DNA of 41,823 nt from Candidatus Coatesbacteria bacterium (GCA_014728225.1 WJLX01000089.1:1-41823), one strand, 5' to 3'. Shown: positions 18,401 to 26,089, numbered from the stretch's first letter. A program made the numbers and translations. The notes: generated from the letters alone by a model not told the origin.

Positions 18401-18794
18401 CCTGGAGCGACCACCCGCCCGCGTCCGCGCCGCCGAGATCCGCCTGGCCGAGAAGTTCCGCCACCTGCCCCTGGACGACCCCGCCCAGGAACAACCCAAG
18501 TGCGGTGGGCTGCACGAGAAGGTCGCCGTAGGAAAGAGCAAGCGATCCTGGACCTTCGATTACGCTTTCTCGCGCGCCATGCTGGACTACGTTCGCCGGA
18601 GCGCCGAGGAGCTCTGGTCGTCGATCATGGACGGCCGCTTCCATCCGCCGGAGAAGCTCAATGACAACGATTGCCGCCGGTGCCCCTTCACGGCGGCCTG
18701 CGGCGAAGACAATCGTCACCAACGCCTGGCCCGCTTGCTGGCCGGGCGGGACGGCGGCGAGAACACTGGGGGCGGCGACGATGAGCAAGGGTAA
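15426..18794 (+). CDS. addB: AddB-type helicase-nuclease subunit
   Basis: Encodes 1122 residues. AddB pairs with AddA to process double-strand breaks for RecA-dependent repair and to degrade linear foreign DNA. The C-terminal RecB-family nuclease is clear: VIGSVAHRALELFF, then GKIDRVDLDEDDG and LLSVYDYKTGRSS (catalytic Asp, Glu/Asp and Lys, about 940-960). A four-cysteine iron-sulfur staple brackets it: one Cys near 773 (LHCPRRFFFEQ) and three near 1083-1098 (CRRCPFTAAC). The N-terminal helicase-like half is divergent, and CWLVTGSSAVRRR stands where a GxGKT Walker A motif would be, so ATP use by this subunit is doubtful. The start at 15426 begins MIEDDELEGECW. It overlaps addA by 14 bases. 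Confidence 0.85.
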   Translation: MIEDDELEGECWLVTGSSAVRRRLIDELATAGRARPGLRVLGLDELVERLDGGLSGHRRLVRRGEPVLVLAGLLRGHAAELSYFDAFVAEGEAAVEAVAAPLAEALRRLDESGKVPGGSAKRRDLARLLELRRAEFTRLGLEEPFERQRRLAKLLRAGELEAPPNLVLVEPDHLAPARRELLEALSEGCGVRVVPGAEFALPASSSTAYLGRSRELFASPGFAVEAEEGPLRREELVSWLFDGGERPNGAYPELRLRRALDRRDEVVAAAREIKRRVVAGEPLEGFAIVAPDLGPYVALLAAELASRGIPFSLPGGEPLFAGVPSQVVLALLDVLARPGRAELHAYWSHPAVRPPRLPERDEVRRRLARFQQYLPPAPSDREPAEFWSAAELEGALEPGAFDYLARRAGVSGLPRGWEGRLDVGERLVQAWLLPVLNELRRRVLDRRGADGVFERPDEVERLRRRLAELVAVVGELERLERLRDPQLELGELLAGLRLELEARGFRAELTRNLLDQLRRATAGVTAERAITERRRTEAVVRSLNELEAALTAVGELARFARDRLGRPLSGVGRLRRLLEAELAARSVRVPGPDRSLTILGLKQTAGWRPRKVFLLGLTNEDFPLRERGGLLSGLESIDEPDLGDQSRYLLARLLWRAEGLLLSHPRWTADGESEPAAPFNDLVKLLGVAERRGDDTARHPTSPAELIAHHPAHPAVDGLRSRGARRTAELLAAATDLEPGPVDGLVDPAALETHPPGDESGELSVSGLEVYLHCPRRFFFEQILRVRELPEVTAEAEADVIGSVAHRALELFFSGRRGVAGLNEPWREPLGGANWATACERMLDCAARAFVEVGWLDERDEPRRRIREGLSDASAALDAQRLELVEGLERPEAGPPFGVLKGALFLQRRLIGTLPARVEWFFGGAAGGSLVLGDLRLRGKIDRVDLDEDDGLLSVYDYKTGRSSHSPNDLGKGAAGLRDLQLPLYALAALQSLERPPARVRAAEIRLAEKFRHLPLDDPAQEQPKCGGLHEKVAVGKSKRSWTFDYAFSRAMLDYVRRSAEELWSSIMDGRFHPPEKLNDNDCRRCPFTAACGEDNRHQRLARLLAGRDGGENTGGGDDEQG

Positions 18795-21700
18795 ATCCTA
18801 CCGGTTGAGCGAGGAACAGGCGCCGGCCGCCGACATCGGCCGCTCGGTGATCGTCTCCGCCGGGGCCGGTTCGGGCAAGACCCGGGTGCTGACCGCCCGC
18901 TACCTGCGCCTACTACGCCAGGGTGTCGAGCCCGCCGCCATCGTTGCCGCGACCTTCTCGCGCAAGGCCGCCGCCGAACTGCGCCGCCGCATCGACGAGG
19001 CCCTGGCCGAGGCCTTCCACCGGCGGTTGCTGGAGGACATGGCCCTGGACGAGGTGGAGCGCCGGCGTCTACTGCGGGCCCGGGAGCGACTCACCGAAGG
19101 CCATATCGGCACCATCCATTCTTTCTGCCAGTATCTGCTGGCCGTCGAACCGACCTTGATCCCCGACCGCCCCGACTTCGGTATCCTGGACCAGCTCGAG
19201 GCCGACCGGGTGCGCCGGGCGGCCGTCGAGCGCGCCGTGGCGGCCAGCGAGCCCCTGACCAGCAACCTGGCCAGGTTGCGCAAGGCCGGTTACTCCCTCT
19301 ACGATATCCGCCGGACTACTGCGCAGCTGCTGAACCGTCGCTGGGAGTTGGCCGAGGCTCGTGACAACCACCATCTCGGCCCCGCGGAGCTCAAGCGGCT
19401 CTACCACCGCTCCCTGACGGCGGTCTATTCCCGCTTCTTAATCAAGCTGCCTCCGGATCCCCGCGGCTTGATCGACGAGCTGCTGGCCGACGAGGCCGTC
19501 GTCGGACTGCTGGCCGACAAGGAGCTCAACGGCGAGAGCGCTCTGCAGGCCCTGCGGGCCATACGGGAGAGCCTGCGGCGGATGCTCACCGATCCGACGG
19601 CGCTGACGACGGCGGAGCTGGAGCGTCTGCGGGCTTGCAAGAGCCCGCCGGGGATAAACAAGAATAAGCTCCACGATTGCAACATCTTCAGCGAGATCAG
19701 AAAGGCGTCCGCCGGCCTGCCCGAAGCCCCGCCGACCCTCGAGGACGAGGAGCGGGCCTACGAGCTGACCGCCGTCTTGTTCGCCTGGCTCGACGAGGTT
19801 ACCGCCGAGTACGAGCGGCTCAAGGTCGCCCGTCGCATTGCCGATTACGACGACCTCCTCGACCGCGCCGCCGCCGGGCTTGCCGAGCGCCCCGCCCTGG
19901 TGCGCAGCCTGCGTCGGCGCTTCCGTCACTTCCTCGTCGACGAGTTCCAGGATACCGATCCGCGCCAGTGGGAGATCATCCGCGCCCTGGGGCTGCCCGC
20001 GGAGGACGAGATCGCCGACGGCTCCCGGACCCTGTTCATCGTCGGCGATCGCAAGCAGGCCATCTACGGCTTCCGCGGCGGTGATAACACCGTCTTCCGT
20101 CGCGCCGAGGCCGAACTCGTCGCCCACGACGGCCTGGGCTGCAAGCTCAAGGACAATTACCGCTCCCGCGAGGCGATGCTGAAGTTCGTCAATCCGTTCT
20201 TCGAAGCCCTCTTCGGCGCCGATCGTGAGCTGCTGAGCGCCCGGCCGCACAGCTCCACCGCTGTGGAGCCCCAGTTGATGGCGGCGGCCCGAGAGGATCG
20301 CGCCGGCGGCTCCGTCGAACTGCTGGAGCCCGCCACACCCTTCAAAAACGACCAGAGCCTCAAGGAGGCCCTGCTGGCCGCCCGGGCCGTCGACGACCTG
20401 CTGGCCGGTCGTCTGGACGGGATCCCCGCCCTGGCGGATTACCCCGACGACGCGGTCCACGAGCGACGCCGACCCCTCGTCGGAGTCTTGGCCCGGACCC
20501 ACGGCCGCCTGGCCCTGCTCGCCGGCGCCCTGGACCTGCTCGGTCGCGGCGACGATTACGCCCTGGGACGGGGTGGACTGTTCAACGGCCCCGAGGCCGG
20601 CTGGCTGCGCGCCGCCCTCGGCGCACTGACAGACCCCCGGGACGGCGTCTCCCTGGCCGCCCTGCTGCTGTCGCCCTGCGGCGGCTTCGACTACAATGAT
20701 CTGCTGAGGCTGCGCAACCTGGCCCGCGAGCGCGACCGTTCCTGGATCGGCCTGGTGCTCAGCGACCAAACCGCCGAACTGGGACCGTCCTGGGTCGACT
20801 TCCACCAGCGCTGGCGCTCCTGGCGCCGGGCCGCCGCCGTCGGCGGAACCTCCCGCCTGATCAACCAGATAATGCGCGATACCGGCCTGGAGGCCGGGCT
20901 GCGCGCCCGGGGCCGGGGTGAATCCTGGCGCTGCCTGCAGCAGCTTGTCGAACTGATTGCCGCCCGGGAACGCACCGGTGAATTGACCGGACCGGCGGCG
21001 ACCCTGGAGTGGCTGCGCGACAATGAAAACTCCGGGGAGTTCGACGCCCCGCCACCCCCCTACGCCCCCGTGGTCCTCATGACCATGCACGCCGCCAAGG
21101 GGCTCGAATTCCCCGTAGTCCTGCTGCCCTTTCTCGGAAAGGCGCCGCGGATCGGAAGTGACGGTAGAGCCCGTCTGGAATCGGACCCTGCCGGCGAGCG
21201 CCGCCTGGTCGTTCAGGTGCGCGACAACGCCGCCCCCTTCAAGCTCAAGTGGACCGCCCTCGGCGAAGCCCTCGGCCGGGCCGCCGACCGCGCCGTCGTC
21301 CTGGAGGAGAAACGCCTGTTCTACGTCGCCTGCACCCGGACCCGTGATCACCTGCTGCTCCTCCAGTCCAAGCTCGGCCAGACGGCCAACCTGACCGGTG
21401 AGTACGCCGGCGGCAAACCCGCGGCCTGGATGGGCTGTCTCTTCGAACCGGGAACCGGCGACGAGGTGAAGCTGCGCCACGGAACCCCCGTCGCCCGCCG
21501 GCGGCGACTCCAGCTACCCACTCCGATCACCGCGTCCCGGGAGGCCTTCGACGAAAGCCGCGTCAAGCTGGACCTCGTACACCCCCTGTCCGTCGCCGAT
21601 CCACCGCCGGTCTCGCCCTCGGCCCTCGCCGAGCTGGCCGACTGCGAGCTGGGGTTCTACCTCCACCGTCTGCTGCGCCTGTCGACAGGGAGCGCCGCCG

Positions 21701-22413
21701 AGCTGCACTCCCGGGAAAAAGTGGCGAGCGAAATGCAGCACGGAGCGGCCTTCGGCACCGCCCTGCATCGGTTGCTGGAGTTCAGCGGCGGCGCAGACCT
21801 GCCGGAGGAGCGGATCGTGGAACTGCTCAGCGCCTGGGAGCGCCAGGGAAGGCTCGAAGACAACGACGGCCCGGAGTTCGACGCCCCGCCGGAATGGGCC
21901 GGCGCCCTGACCCGTCACCTGAACCGCCTGACCGGCCTCGAGGACTGGCGGCACATCCGCTCCCTCGAACCGACCTTCGAGATGCCCCTGCGCCTGGAAC
22001 TGCACGGCTGCCTGGTGCTGGGCTATATCGACTGCCTAGTCGCAACGTCTAAATACCTCGAAATCTACGACTTCAAGTCCAACGCCCTCGACGGTACCTC
22101 GATGGACGAGCTGACCACCCAGCAAGGCTACGATATCCAACTAGGCGTGTACGCCCTGGCCGTAGAGAAGCTCTACCAACGCACCCTGAACCGGGTCGGC
22201 CTGCTGTTCTCCGCCCCGGGAGGCGGTCTCCTGCCCCTCGAACCCGCCGGGGTCAAAGCCCGTGCCGCCGCTTTACTAGAACGCGCCGCCGAGCTGGCCG
22301 CCACCCCCTTTGCCGATGTCCTGGCCCAGTATCCCCCCGAAGGCTGCCGACGCTGCGATCTGCGCACACTCTGCGCCGCTCTCGAGTCGGCGCCCGCTAC
22401 GGGAGACCGCTGA
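18781..22413 (+). CDS. addA: AddA-type UvrD-family helicase-nuclease subunit
   Basis: Encodes 1210 residues. It is the motor and second nuclease of the AddAB complex. Helicase motifs are intact: a Q-motif Gln 13, Walker A SAGAGSGKT (26-34), ATFSRKAAAELRRRI, TIHSFC, Walker B DEFQDTDPRQWE (about 387), VGDRKQAIYGFRGGD, MTMHAAKGLEFPVVLLP, and FYVACTRTRDHLLLL. The C-terminal RecB-type nuclease shows FGTALHRLLEF, VLGYIDCLV and IYDFKSN. A Cys near 955 (LADCELGFYLHR) plus three near 1190-1199 (CRRCDLRTLC) form an iron-sulfur-like quartet, unusual for AddA. Its stop codon lies inside the outer stem of hairpin element copy 2. Confidence 0.92.
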   Translation: MSKGKSYRLSEEQAPAADIGRSVIVSAGAGSGKTRVLTARYLRLLRQGVEPAAIVAATFSRKAAAELRRRIDEALAEAFHRRLLEDMALDEVERRRLLRARERLTEGHIGTIHSFCQYLLAVEPTLIPDRPDFGILDQLEADRVRRAAVERAVAASEPLTSNLARLRKAGYSLYDIRRTTAQLLNRRWELAEARDNHHLGPAELKRLYHRSLTAVYSRFLIKLPPDPRGLIDELLADEAVVGLLADKELNGESALQALRAIRESLRRMLTDPTALTTAELERLRACKSPPGINKNKLHDCNIFSEIRKASAGLPEAPPTLEDEERAYELTAVLFAWLDEVTAEYERLKVARRIADYDDLLDRAAAGLAERPALVRSLRRRFRHFLVDEFQDTDPRQWEIIRALGLPAEDEIADGSRTLFIVGDRKQAIYGFRGGDNTVFRRAEAELVAHDGLGCKLKDNYRSREAMLKFVNPFFEALFGADRELLSARPHSSTAVEPQLMAAAREDRAGGSVELLEPATPFKNDQSLKEALLAARAVDDLLAGRLDGIPALADYPDDAVHERRRPLVGVLARTHGRLALLAGALDLLGRGDDYALGRGGLFNGPEAGWLRAALGALTDPRDGVSLAALLLSPCGGFDYNDLLRLRNLARERDRSWIGLVLSDQTAELGPSWVDFHQRWRSWRRAAAVGGTSRLINQIMRDTGLEAGLRARGRGESWRCLQQLVELIAARERTGELTGPAATLEWLRDNENSGEFDAPPPPYAPVVLMTMHAAKGLEFPVVLLPFLGKAPRIGSDGRARLESDPAGERRLVVQVRDNAAPFKLKWTALGEALGRAADRAVVLEEKRLFYVACTRTRDHLLLLQSKLGQTANLTGEYAGGKPAAWMGCLFEPGTGDEVKLRHGTPVARRRRLQLPTPITASREAFDESRVKLDLVHPLSVADPPPVSPSALAELADCELGFYLHRLLRLSTGSAAELHSREKVASEMQHGAAFGTALHRLLEFSGGADLPEERIVELLSAWERQGRLEDNDGPEFDAPPEWAGALTRHLNRLTGLEDWRHIRSLEPTFEMPLRLELHGCLVLGYIDCLVATSKYLEIYDFKSNALDGTSMDELTTQQGYDIQLGVYALAVEKLYQRTLNRVGLLFSAPGGGLLPLEPAGVKARAAALLERAAELAATPFADVLAQYPPEGCRRCDLRTLCAALESAPATGDR

Positions 22414-22591
22414 ACAGCGATACCGACATTGTCAGCCCTGCCCCCACAGCCCCCCGGAACCGGCACGGTTTTTGCATCTCGGCGACCGTTGGAGCGTTGT
22501 TCAACGGTTCGCCTCCGCAAAAACCGTGCCGGTTCCGGGGGGCGCAGTATCGGTGGCCGCGATCCGGGCCGTTGCTGTTCAGCGGTCTCCC
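22401..22591 (+). repeat. Composite hairpin element, copy 2
   Basis: The outer arms GGGAGACCGCTGAACAGC (22401-22418) and GCTGTTCAGCGGTCTCCC (22574-22591) are an 18-bp perfect inverted repeat. The inner stem is the longest of the family, 27 bp (22449-22475 with 22517-22543), with the conserved AACCGGCACGGTTTTTGC and its complement. The 41-base loop can form GACCGTTG/CAACGGTT pairing. The left outer arm contains the last codons and the TGA of addA, so the element is part of the addA transcript. It has the same orientation as the other four copies. Confidence 0.92.
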
Positions 22592-22745
22592 GGAGCACTG
22601 ACGTGCCTATGTTAGGGGATGAGGGCTCCAGGCAGGTGTTGGCTACGATCCCTGAGAATTTTCAACAATCCGCTGGCTGCGGGACGACTAACTGGTTACA
22701 CGATCGTAAAAAATGGTCGGCTCTGTGTTGCAGCGCACGGTGAAT

Positions 22746-22774
22746 TAGATATAAATATGAAAAAGGTATAGAAT
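22746..22774 (+). promoter_or_regulatory. Candidate promoter of the Crp/Fnr gene
   Basis: TAGATA (22746-22751), a 17-base spacer and TAGAAT (22769-22774) fit a housekeeping promoter with moderate hexamers. The predicted start, near 22781, would make a leader of about 55 bases that includes the palindrome at 22813. An ATG at 22779 opens a 26-codon frame that ends inside the regulator gene, out of frame with it. Confidence 0.4.
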
Positions 22775-22812
22775 CAAGATGAACCAGCTGTGGCCACCTC
22801 TGACTGAACAGA

Positions 22813-22826
22813 TGTCACCCGTGACA
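22813..22826. promoter_or_regulatory. Palindrome in the Crp/Fnr gene leader
   Basis: TGTCAC-CC-GTGACA is a perfect 6-2-6 dyad ending 10 bases before the start codon and touching the ribosome binding region (AAGG). Its half-sites share TGT and CAC with Crp-type half-sites (TGTGA), but the spacing is tighter than the classical TGTGA-N6-TCACA. Position downstream of the probable start of transcription suggests autorepression; the hairpin could also mask translation. Confidence 0.5.
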
Positions 22827-22836
22827 AGGCGGTACG

Positions 22837-23502
22837 ATGAATACCGAATTCGACCTTAAACAAATCCCGCTGTTTTCCGCCCTCGACGAAGGTGAAATCG
22901 ATCGGATCTACTATCTGTTGAAACGCAAACGCTTCAACAAGGGCGATATCATCATCACCGAAGGGGAGAAGGGCGACGAGTTCTTCGTCATCGAGATCGG
23001 TCAGGTCAAGGTCACCCGCCGCAGCTTGGACGGACGGGAGAAGATTCTCGATATCCTCTCCAACGGCAGTTTCTTCGGCGAGCTGGCCGTCCTCGACCGC
23101 ATGCCCCGCAGCGCCACCGTCGAGGCCATGTCCGACGTCTCCAGCCTGACCCTGCACAAGGACGACTTCATCCCCTTGCTGGAGCAGATGCCCAGCCTGG
23201 CGATCAAGATCATCAAGGTCTTGTCACAAAGGCTGCGCGACGCCGATTCTCAGATCGAGGACCTGACCTTCAAGACCAGCCGGGAGAAGATCGAGTCCCT
23301 GTTCATCCGCCTGCGCGACTACTACGGCGTGCCCCATCCCGCGGGGACGAAGCTGACCATCCAGCTGACCCATCAGGAGCTGGCCGACATGGCCGGTTGC
23401 AGCCGGGAAACGGTCTGCCGTTTCGTCAACGAACTCAAGAACCGCGACCTGCTGAGCATCGACCGCAAGCGGCACTATATCTTCCACGAAAAGAACGAAT
23501 AA
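22837..23502 (+). CDS. Crp/Fnr-family transcriptional regulator
   Basis: Encodes 221 residues in the standard two-domain layout. The N-terminal cyclic-nucleotide-binding fold (about 8-125) has GDIIITEGEKGDEFFVIEIG and a phosphate-binding cassette FFGELAVLDRMPRSATV with Glu and Arg in the positions that contact cyclic nucleotide, so cAMP or a similar ligand is likely. A long dimerisation helix follows. The C-terminal winged helix (about 165-210) reads LTHQELADMAGCSRETVCRFVNEL, a normal recognition helix. The N-terminal Cys set of oxygen-sensing Fnr is absent. It is monocistronic, with a palindrome in the leader and a strong terminator after it. Confidence 0.93.
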   Translation: MNTEFDLKQIPLFSALDEGEIDRIYYLLKRKRFNKGDIIITEGEKGDEFFVIEIGQVKVTRRSLDGREKILDILSNGSFFGELAVLDRMPRSATVEAMSDVSSLTLHKDDFIPLLEQMPSLAIKIIKVLSQRLRDADSQIEDLTFKTSREKIESLFIRLRDYYGVPHPAGTKLTIQLTHQELADMAGCSRETVCRFVNELKNRDLLSIDRKRHYIFHEKNE

Positions 23503-23578
23503 ACGCCCCACCGTATGAGTCGAACCGACTTCCAGAATGGAACGGTTTTTCTAACCTGCCCGAATGCGAAGTGGAAAC

Positions 23579-23604
23579 AACGGCGCCCCAGTGGGCGCCG
23601 TTTT
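23579..23604. terminator. Bidirectional terminator, Crp/Fnr and gasdermin-like genes
   Basis: AACGGCGCCC (23579-23588) pairs with GGGCGCCGTT (23593-23602) around CAGT, followed by TT on the plus strand and preceded by AA in the same sense on the other. It lies between two converging genes and fits both. Confidence 0.85.
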
Positions 23605-23624
23605 CATCCGGCACGCTGTCTCGA

Positions 23625-24386
23625 CTACTCGCCCTTGGGTCGGATCTCGACCTCGAAGGGCAGCTCCACTTCTCCGACGATAGGTGGTCCAAGGGCTTTT
23701 ACCTCACCCGGGACGGCATCACTCAGCTGTAGCTCCATTCTGTGACCGTTGTCCTTGCGCAGCACCGCGGGGTGGGCCTGAACGGCGAAGACCTTCCACT
23801 GTTTTGGGTTGGAGAAGGTGTATAGGCCTGCGGCGCTGCTTTCGGCGTGCAACCCGGCACAGCCGAAGACATCGAGATCGAGAGTGGAGCTCTCCGCGGT
23901 GGCGATGGCGAAGCCGTTGGACTGGAGTACCGCCGTGATCAAGTACAGCTTCGTGTTCAAGTAGTCGTCGATGAACCATGATTCGAAGTTGACACGGTGT
24001 AGGCAAGCCTTGACCTTGCCCGGGAGGACCGCTTGGCGTTGGACATTGGTGAAGTAGAATTCAACACTCTTAACCTTCGATGCTTCCGCTTTGATTGTCG
24101 GGTTCATGACCCCCAGACTCATGAGCCGGTTTTCGAAGGCCGCAACGGCCGCTTCACCACCAAAACGTTTGCTCCGCTTCCCAGCGAATAGATCGGAGAT
24201 ATTGTCCAGCCCATCGGGCGCCAGATCGCAGACCCCGATATCCGGTGAGATATCCGGTAGATCGTGCAGCTCGAAGAGCGCATCGCCGTCCCTTTCGAGC
24301 AGACGGAGCAGCTCGATCCTCCGGGGCTGCTTGACCAGCGAGAACCCCAGTTGCTTCATTGCTTTGCACAGCGGACTGTCGCCCAT
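23625..24386 (-). CDS. Gasdermin-like protein
   Basis: Encodes 253 residues, the usual size of bacterial gasdermins. It starts MGDSPLCKAMKQLGFSLVK, matching the N-terminal Cys plus LK-LGYNVVRLPR pattern of that family; the Cys at 7 would be the palmitoylation site. Further similar blocks are AFENRLMSLGVMNPTIKAEA, VKSVEFYFTNV, LYLITAVLQSNGFAIATAES and WKVFAVQAHPAV. Known bacterial gasdermins form membrane pores after a protease removes a short C-terminal segment, killing the infected cell. The start at 24386 follows GGAGGGGG. The gene stands alone between two terminators, with no protease next to it, and is less G+C-rich than its neighbours. Assignment is by remembered sequence pattern, not by a search. 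Confidence 0.68.
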   Translation of the reverse strand: MGDSPLCKAMKQLGFSLVKQPRRIELLRLLERDGDALFELHDLPDISPDIGVCDLAPDGLDNISDLFAGKRSKRFGGEAAVAAFENRLMSLGVMNPTIKAEASKVKSVEFYFTNVQRQAVLPGKVKACLHRVNFESWFIDDYLNTKLYLITAVLQSNGFAIATAESSTLDLDVFGCAGLHAESSAAGLYTFSNPKQWKVFAVQAHPAVLRKDNGHRMELQLSDAVPGEVKALGPPIVGEVELPFEVEIRPKGE

Positions 24387-24527
24387 GATCCCCCTCCTGT
24401 CTTTTCTCAGCCGGAACATCGAGTGACCGATTGGCATTCTCCCATACCCGTGGACAGCGAGGCAACAGACCATCGTCGGCATTTGTTATTTTTCTTTGTC
24501 CGAGGCTGGGAGCCAGTACGGGATAAG

Positions 24528-24552
24528 CAAACGGCCCCGGGGCGGGGCCGTT
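24528..24552 (-). terminator. Terminator after flxA
   Basis: On the minus strand AACGGCCCCG and CGGGGCCGTT form a 10-bp stem with a three-base loop, followed by TTTGC. It lies 27 bases past the flxA stop and closes the whole Flx/Hdr region. Confidence 0.75.
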
Positions 24553-24579
24553 AAGCGTAATCGGGGCGGCGGGGGGTTT

Positions 24580-25419
24580 TTAAAGATCCGCGGGCAGGGC
24601 CTCGACCTCGGCCTGGGTGAAGACGGGGCCGTCCAGGCAGACGAAGCGTTCGCCGACGTTGCAGCGCCCGCACTTGCCCAGGCCGCACTTCATCCGGTTC
24701 TCGAGGGTGGTGACGACGCGGTTGGGGTCGTAGCCGGCCTCGGTCAGGGCCTGGAAGACGAACTTGATCATGATCGGCGGTCCGCAGGTGACCAGCCAGG
24801 TGTTGTCGCCCTCGAGCAGATGGTTCTCCAGCACCGTGGGGACGAAGCCGATCTCGCCCTCCCAGTCCGGTGTCTCGCCGCCGGGATCGACGGTCAGGGC
24901 GACGTCGACGTCGCCGCGGGCGGCCCATTCCTTCAGCTCGCGCTTGTAGACCAGGTCGGCGGTGGAGCGGGCGCCGTAGACGATGCTCAGGGCGCCGTAG
25001 TCGTCACGGTTGTCGAGCAGGTACCAGATCAAGCTGCGCAGGGGAGCCAGGCCGATGCCGCCGCCGACGAGCTGCACGTCGCCGCCCCGCATCTCGTCGA
25101 CGGGGAAGCGGTTGCCGTAGGGCCCGCGGAAGCCGACGACGTCGCCGACGTTGGAACGGGCCAGGCCGCCGGTGACCCGGCCGACCTCGCGGAAGGTGCA
25201 CTCGATGTAGCCCGTGCGGGTGGGCGAGCTGGCGATGCAAAAGGTGCTTTCGCCCTCGCCGAAGCTGGAGTAGAGGCCGAACTGCCCGGTCTGGAAGCTG
25301 AAGGACTCCCGGTAGTCATCTTCGACGAAGCGCAGCCGGTAGGTCTGGATGTCCGGCGTCTCCGGTGTGATCGAGGTGATCTCGGCCAGCCGGGGACGGT
25401 AGATGTTGTCAGGAATCAT
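24580..25419 (-). CDS. flxA: FlxA-like FAD/NAD-binding subunit
   Basis: Encodes 279 residues. FlxA is the NAD(P)H-oxidising flavoprotein of the FlxABCD-HdrABC complex and is related to the gamma subunit of sulfhydrogenase and to AsrB. The ferredoxin-reductase layout is clear: a flavin domain with FSFQTGQFGLYSSFGEGEST and FCIASSPTRTGYIECTFREVG, GFRGPYGNRFP, then the NAD-binding GGGIGLAPLRSLI and VTCGPPIMIKFVF. The C-terminus has four Cys for a [2Fe-2S] cluster in MKCGLGKCGRCNVG and RFVCLDGP. Its start (TTG 25422 or ATG 25419) overlaps the end of the HEPN gene; the native upstream sequence was lost to the AT-rich insertion. Confidence 0.88.
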   Translation of the reverse strand: MIPDNIYRPRLAEITSITPETPDIQTYRLRFVEDDYRESFSFQTGQFGLYSSFGEGESTFCIASSPTRTGYIECTFREVGRVTGGLARSNVGDVVGFRGPYGNRFPVDEMRGGDVQLVGGGIGLAPLRSLIWYLLDNRDDYGALSIVYGARSTADLVYKRELKEWAARGDVDVALTVDPGGETPDWEGEIGFVPTVLENHLLEGDNTWLVTCGPPIMIKFVFQALTEAGYDPNRVVTTLENRMKCGLGKCGRCNVGERFVCLDGPVFTQAEVEALPADL

Positions 25420-26089
25420 CAATATATCTTTCGTTTTTAAGGGAAAGATATATTAATAGCTTAATTTCTTCCATTATTTTAAAAATATTAGACTCTAAAT
25501 CATTGTATTCATTAGCTTCGACTTCATCACCCATCATTTCATGAGCAATATCATTTCTCTTATTGATAATCTTGTAGAGTATACATTTGTATTCATCGAT
25601 CCAATCATAGTCAAGACCTAATAAAAAAAGAGCTCGCTTTATAGAATTAGGAAATAACAAATTAAAACCTGTAACATCTTCACTTCTAATTTCAACTGTA
25701 TGATTCTGTATATTTTCATATTCATTTATGAAATTATACTGTCTTGCTAATAAATGTAATTTTTTATCTTCAGGAAGCTTACGTTTGAACAACTTACTTT
25801 TTTTGTTTGTATCACAGAGCGTTGTTAGTTCTTTTGATAATGTAAGTGTTAATAAATATCTATTTATGCAATTCACATTAATTCTGTTTAGATTAACATA
25901 TTTTATATATATTTCAAATGCAATTTTTACATACCCCTCGACAAATGCCTGAAGAATAACGATCAAATATTTATTTACATATTCGATGTGTGTATTATCT
26001 TTATATAATATGTTTTTTATTTTTGTGTACTCTTCAAATCTTCTTAAATGTTCATTTTCTAGCTCTTCATATGCATCTACGTGATACAT
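25409..26089 (-). CDS. HEPN-domain protein (MAE_28990-like)
   Basis: Encodes 226 residues, mostly helical and very rich in Lys, Asn, Ile and Tyr. Near the C-terminus, INKRNDIAHEMMG contains the R-N-x3-H (Rx4H) signature of HEPN ribonucleases. Long helices precede it (KYLIVILQAFVEGYVKIAFEIY), consistent with the MAE_28990/MAE_18760-type HEPN group, which is often coupled to DUF262 proteins in defence or toxin-antitoxin loci. AGGAG precedes the ATG, eight bases after the DUF262 stop. The codon and base composition is strikingly AT-rich (about 30% G+C by eye). Its last residues (YIDDS) are encoded across the flxA start region. RNA cleavage as its activity is inferred from the motif. Confidence 0.75.
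   Translation of the reverse strand: MYHVDAYEELENEHLRRFEEYTKIKNILYKDNTHIEYVNKYLIVILQAFVEGYVKIAFEIYIKYVNLNRINVNCINRYLLTLTLSKELTTLCDTNKKSKLFKRKLPEDKKLHLLARQYNFINEYENIQNHTVEIRSEDVTGFNLLFPNSIKRALFLLGLDYDWIDEYKCILYKIINKRNDIAHEMMGDEVEANEYNDLESNIFKIMEEIKLLIYLSLKNERYIDDS

Noticed and set aside
23503-25408. Activating protease next to the gasdermin-like gene
   Set aside because: Both strands were inspected. Only the Crp/Fnr gene and flxA are adjacent, and neither has peptidase motifs.
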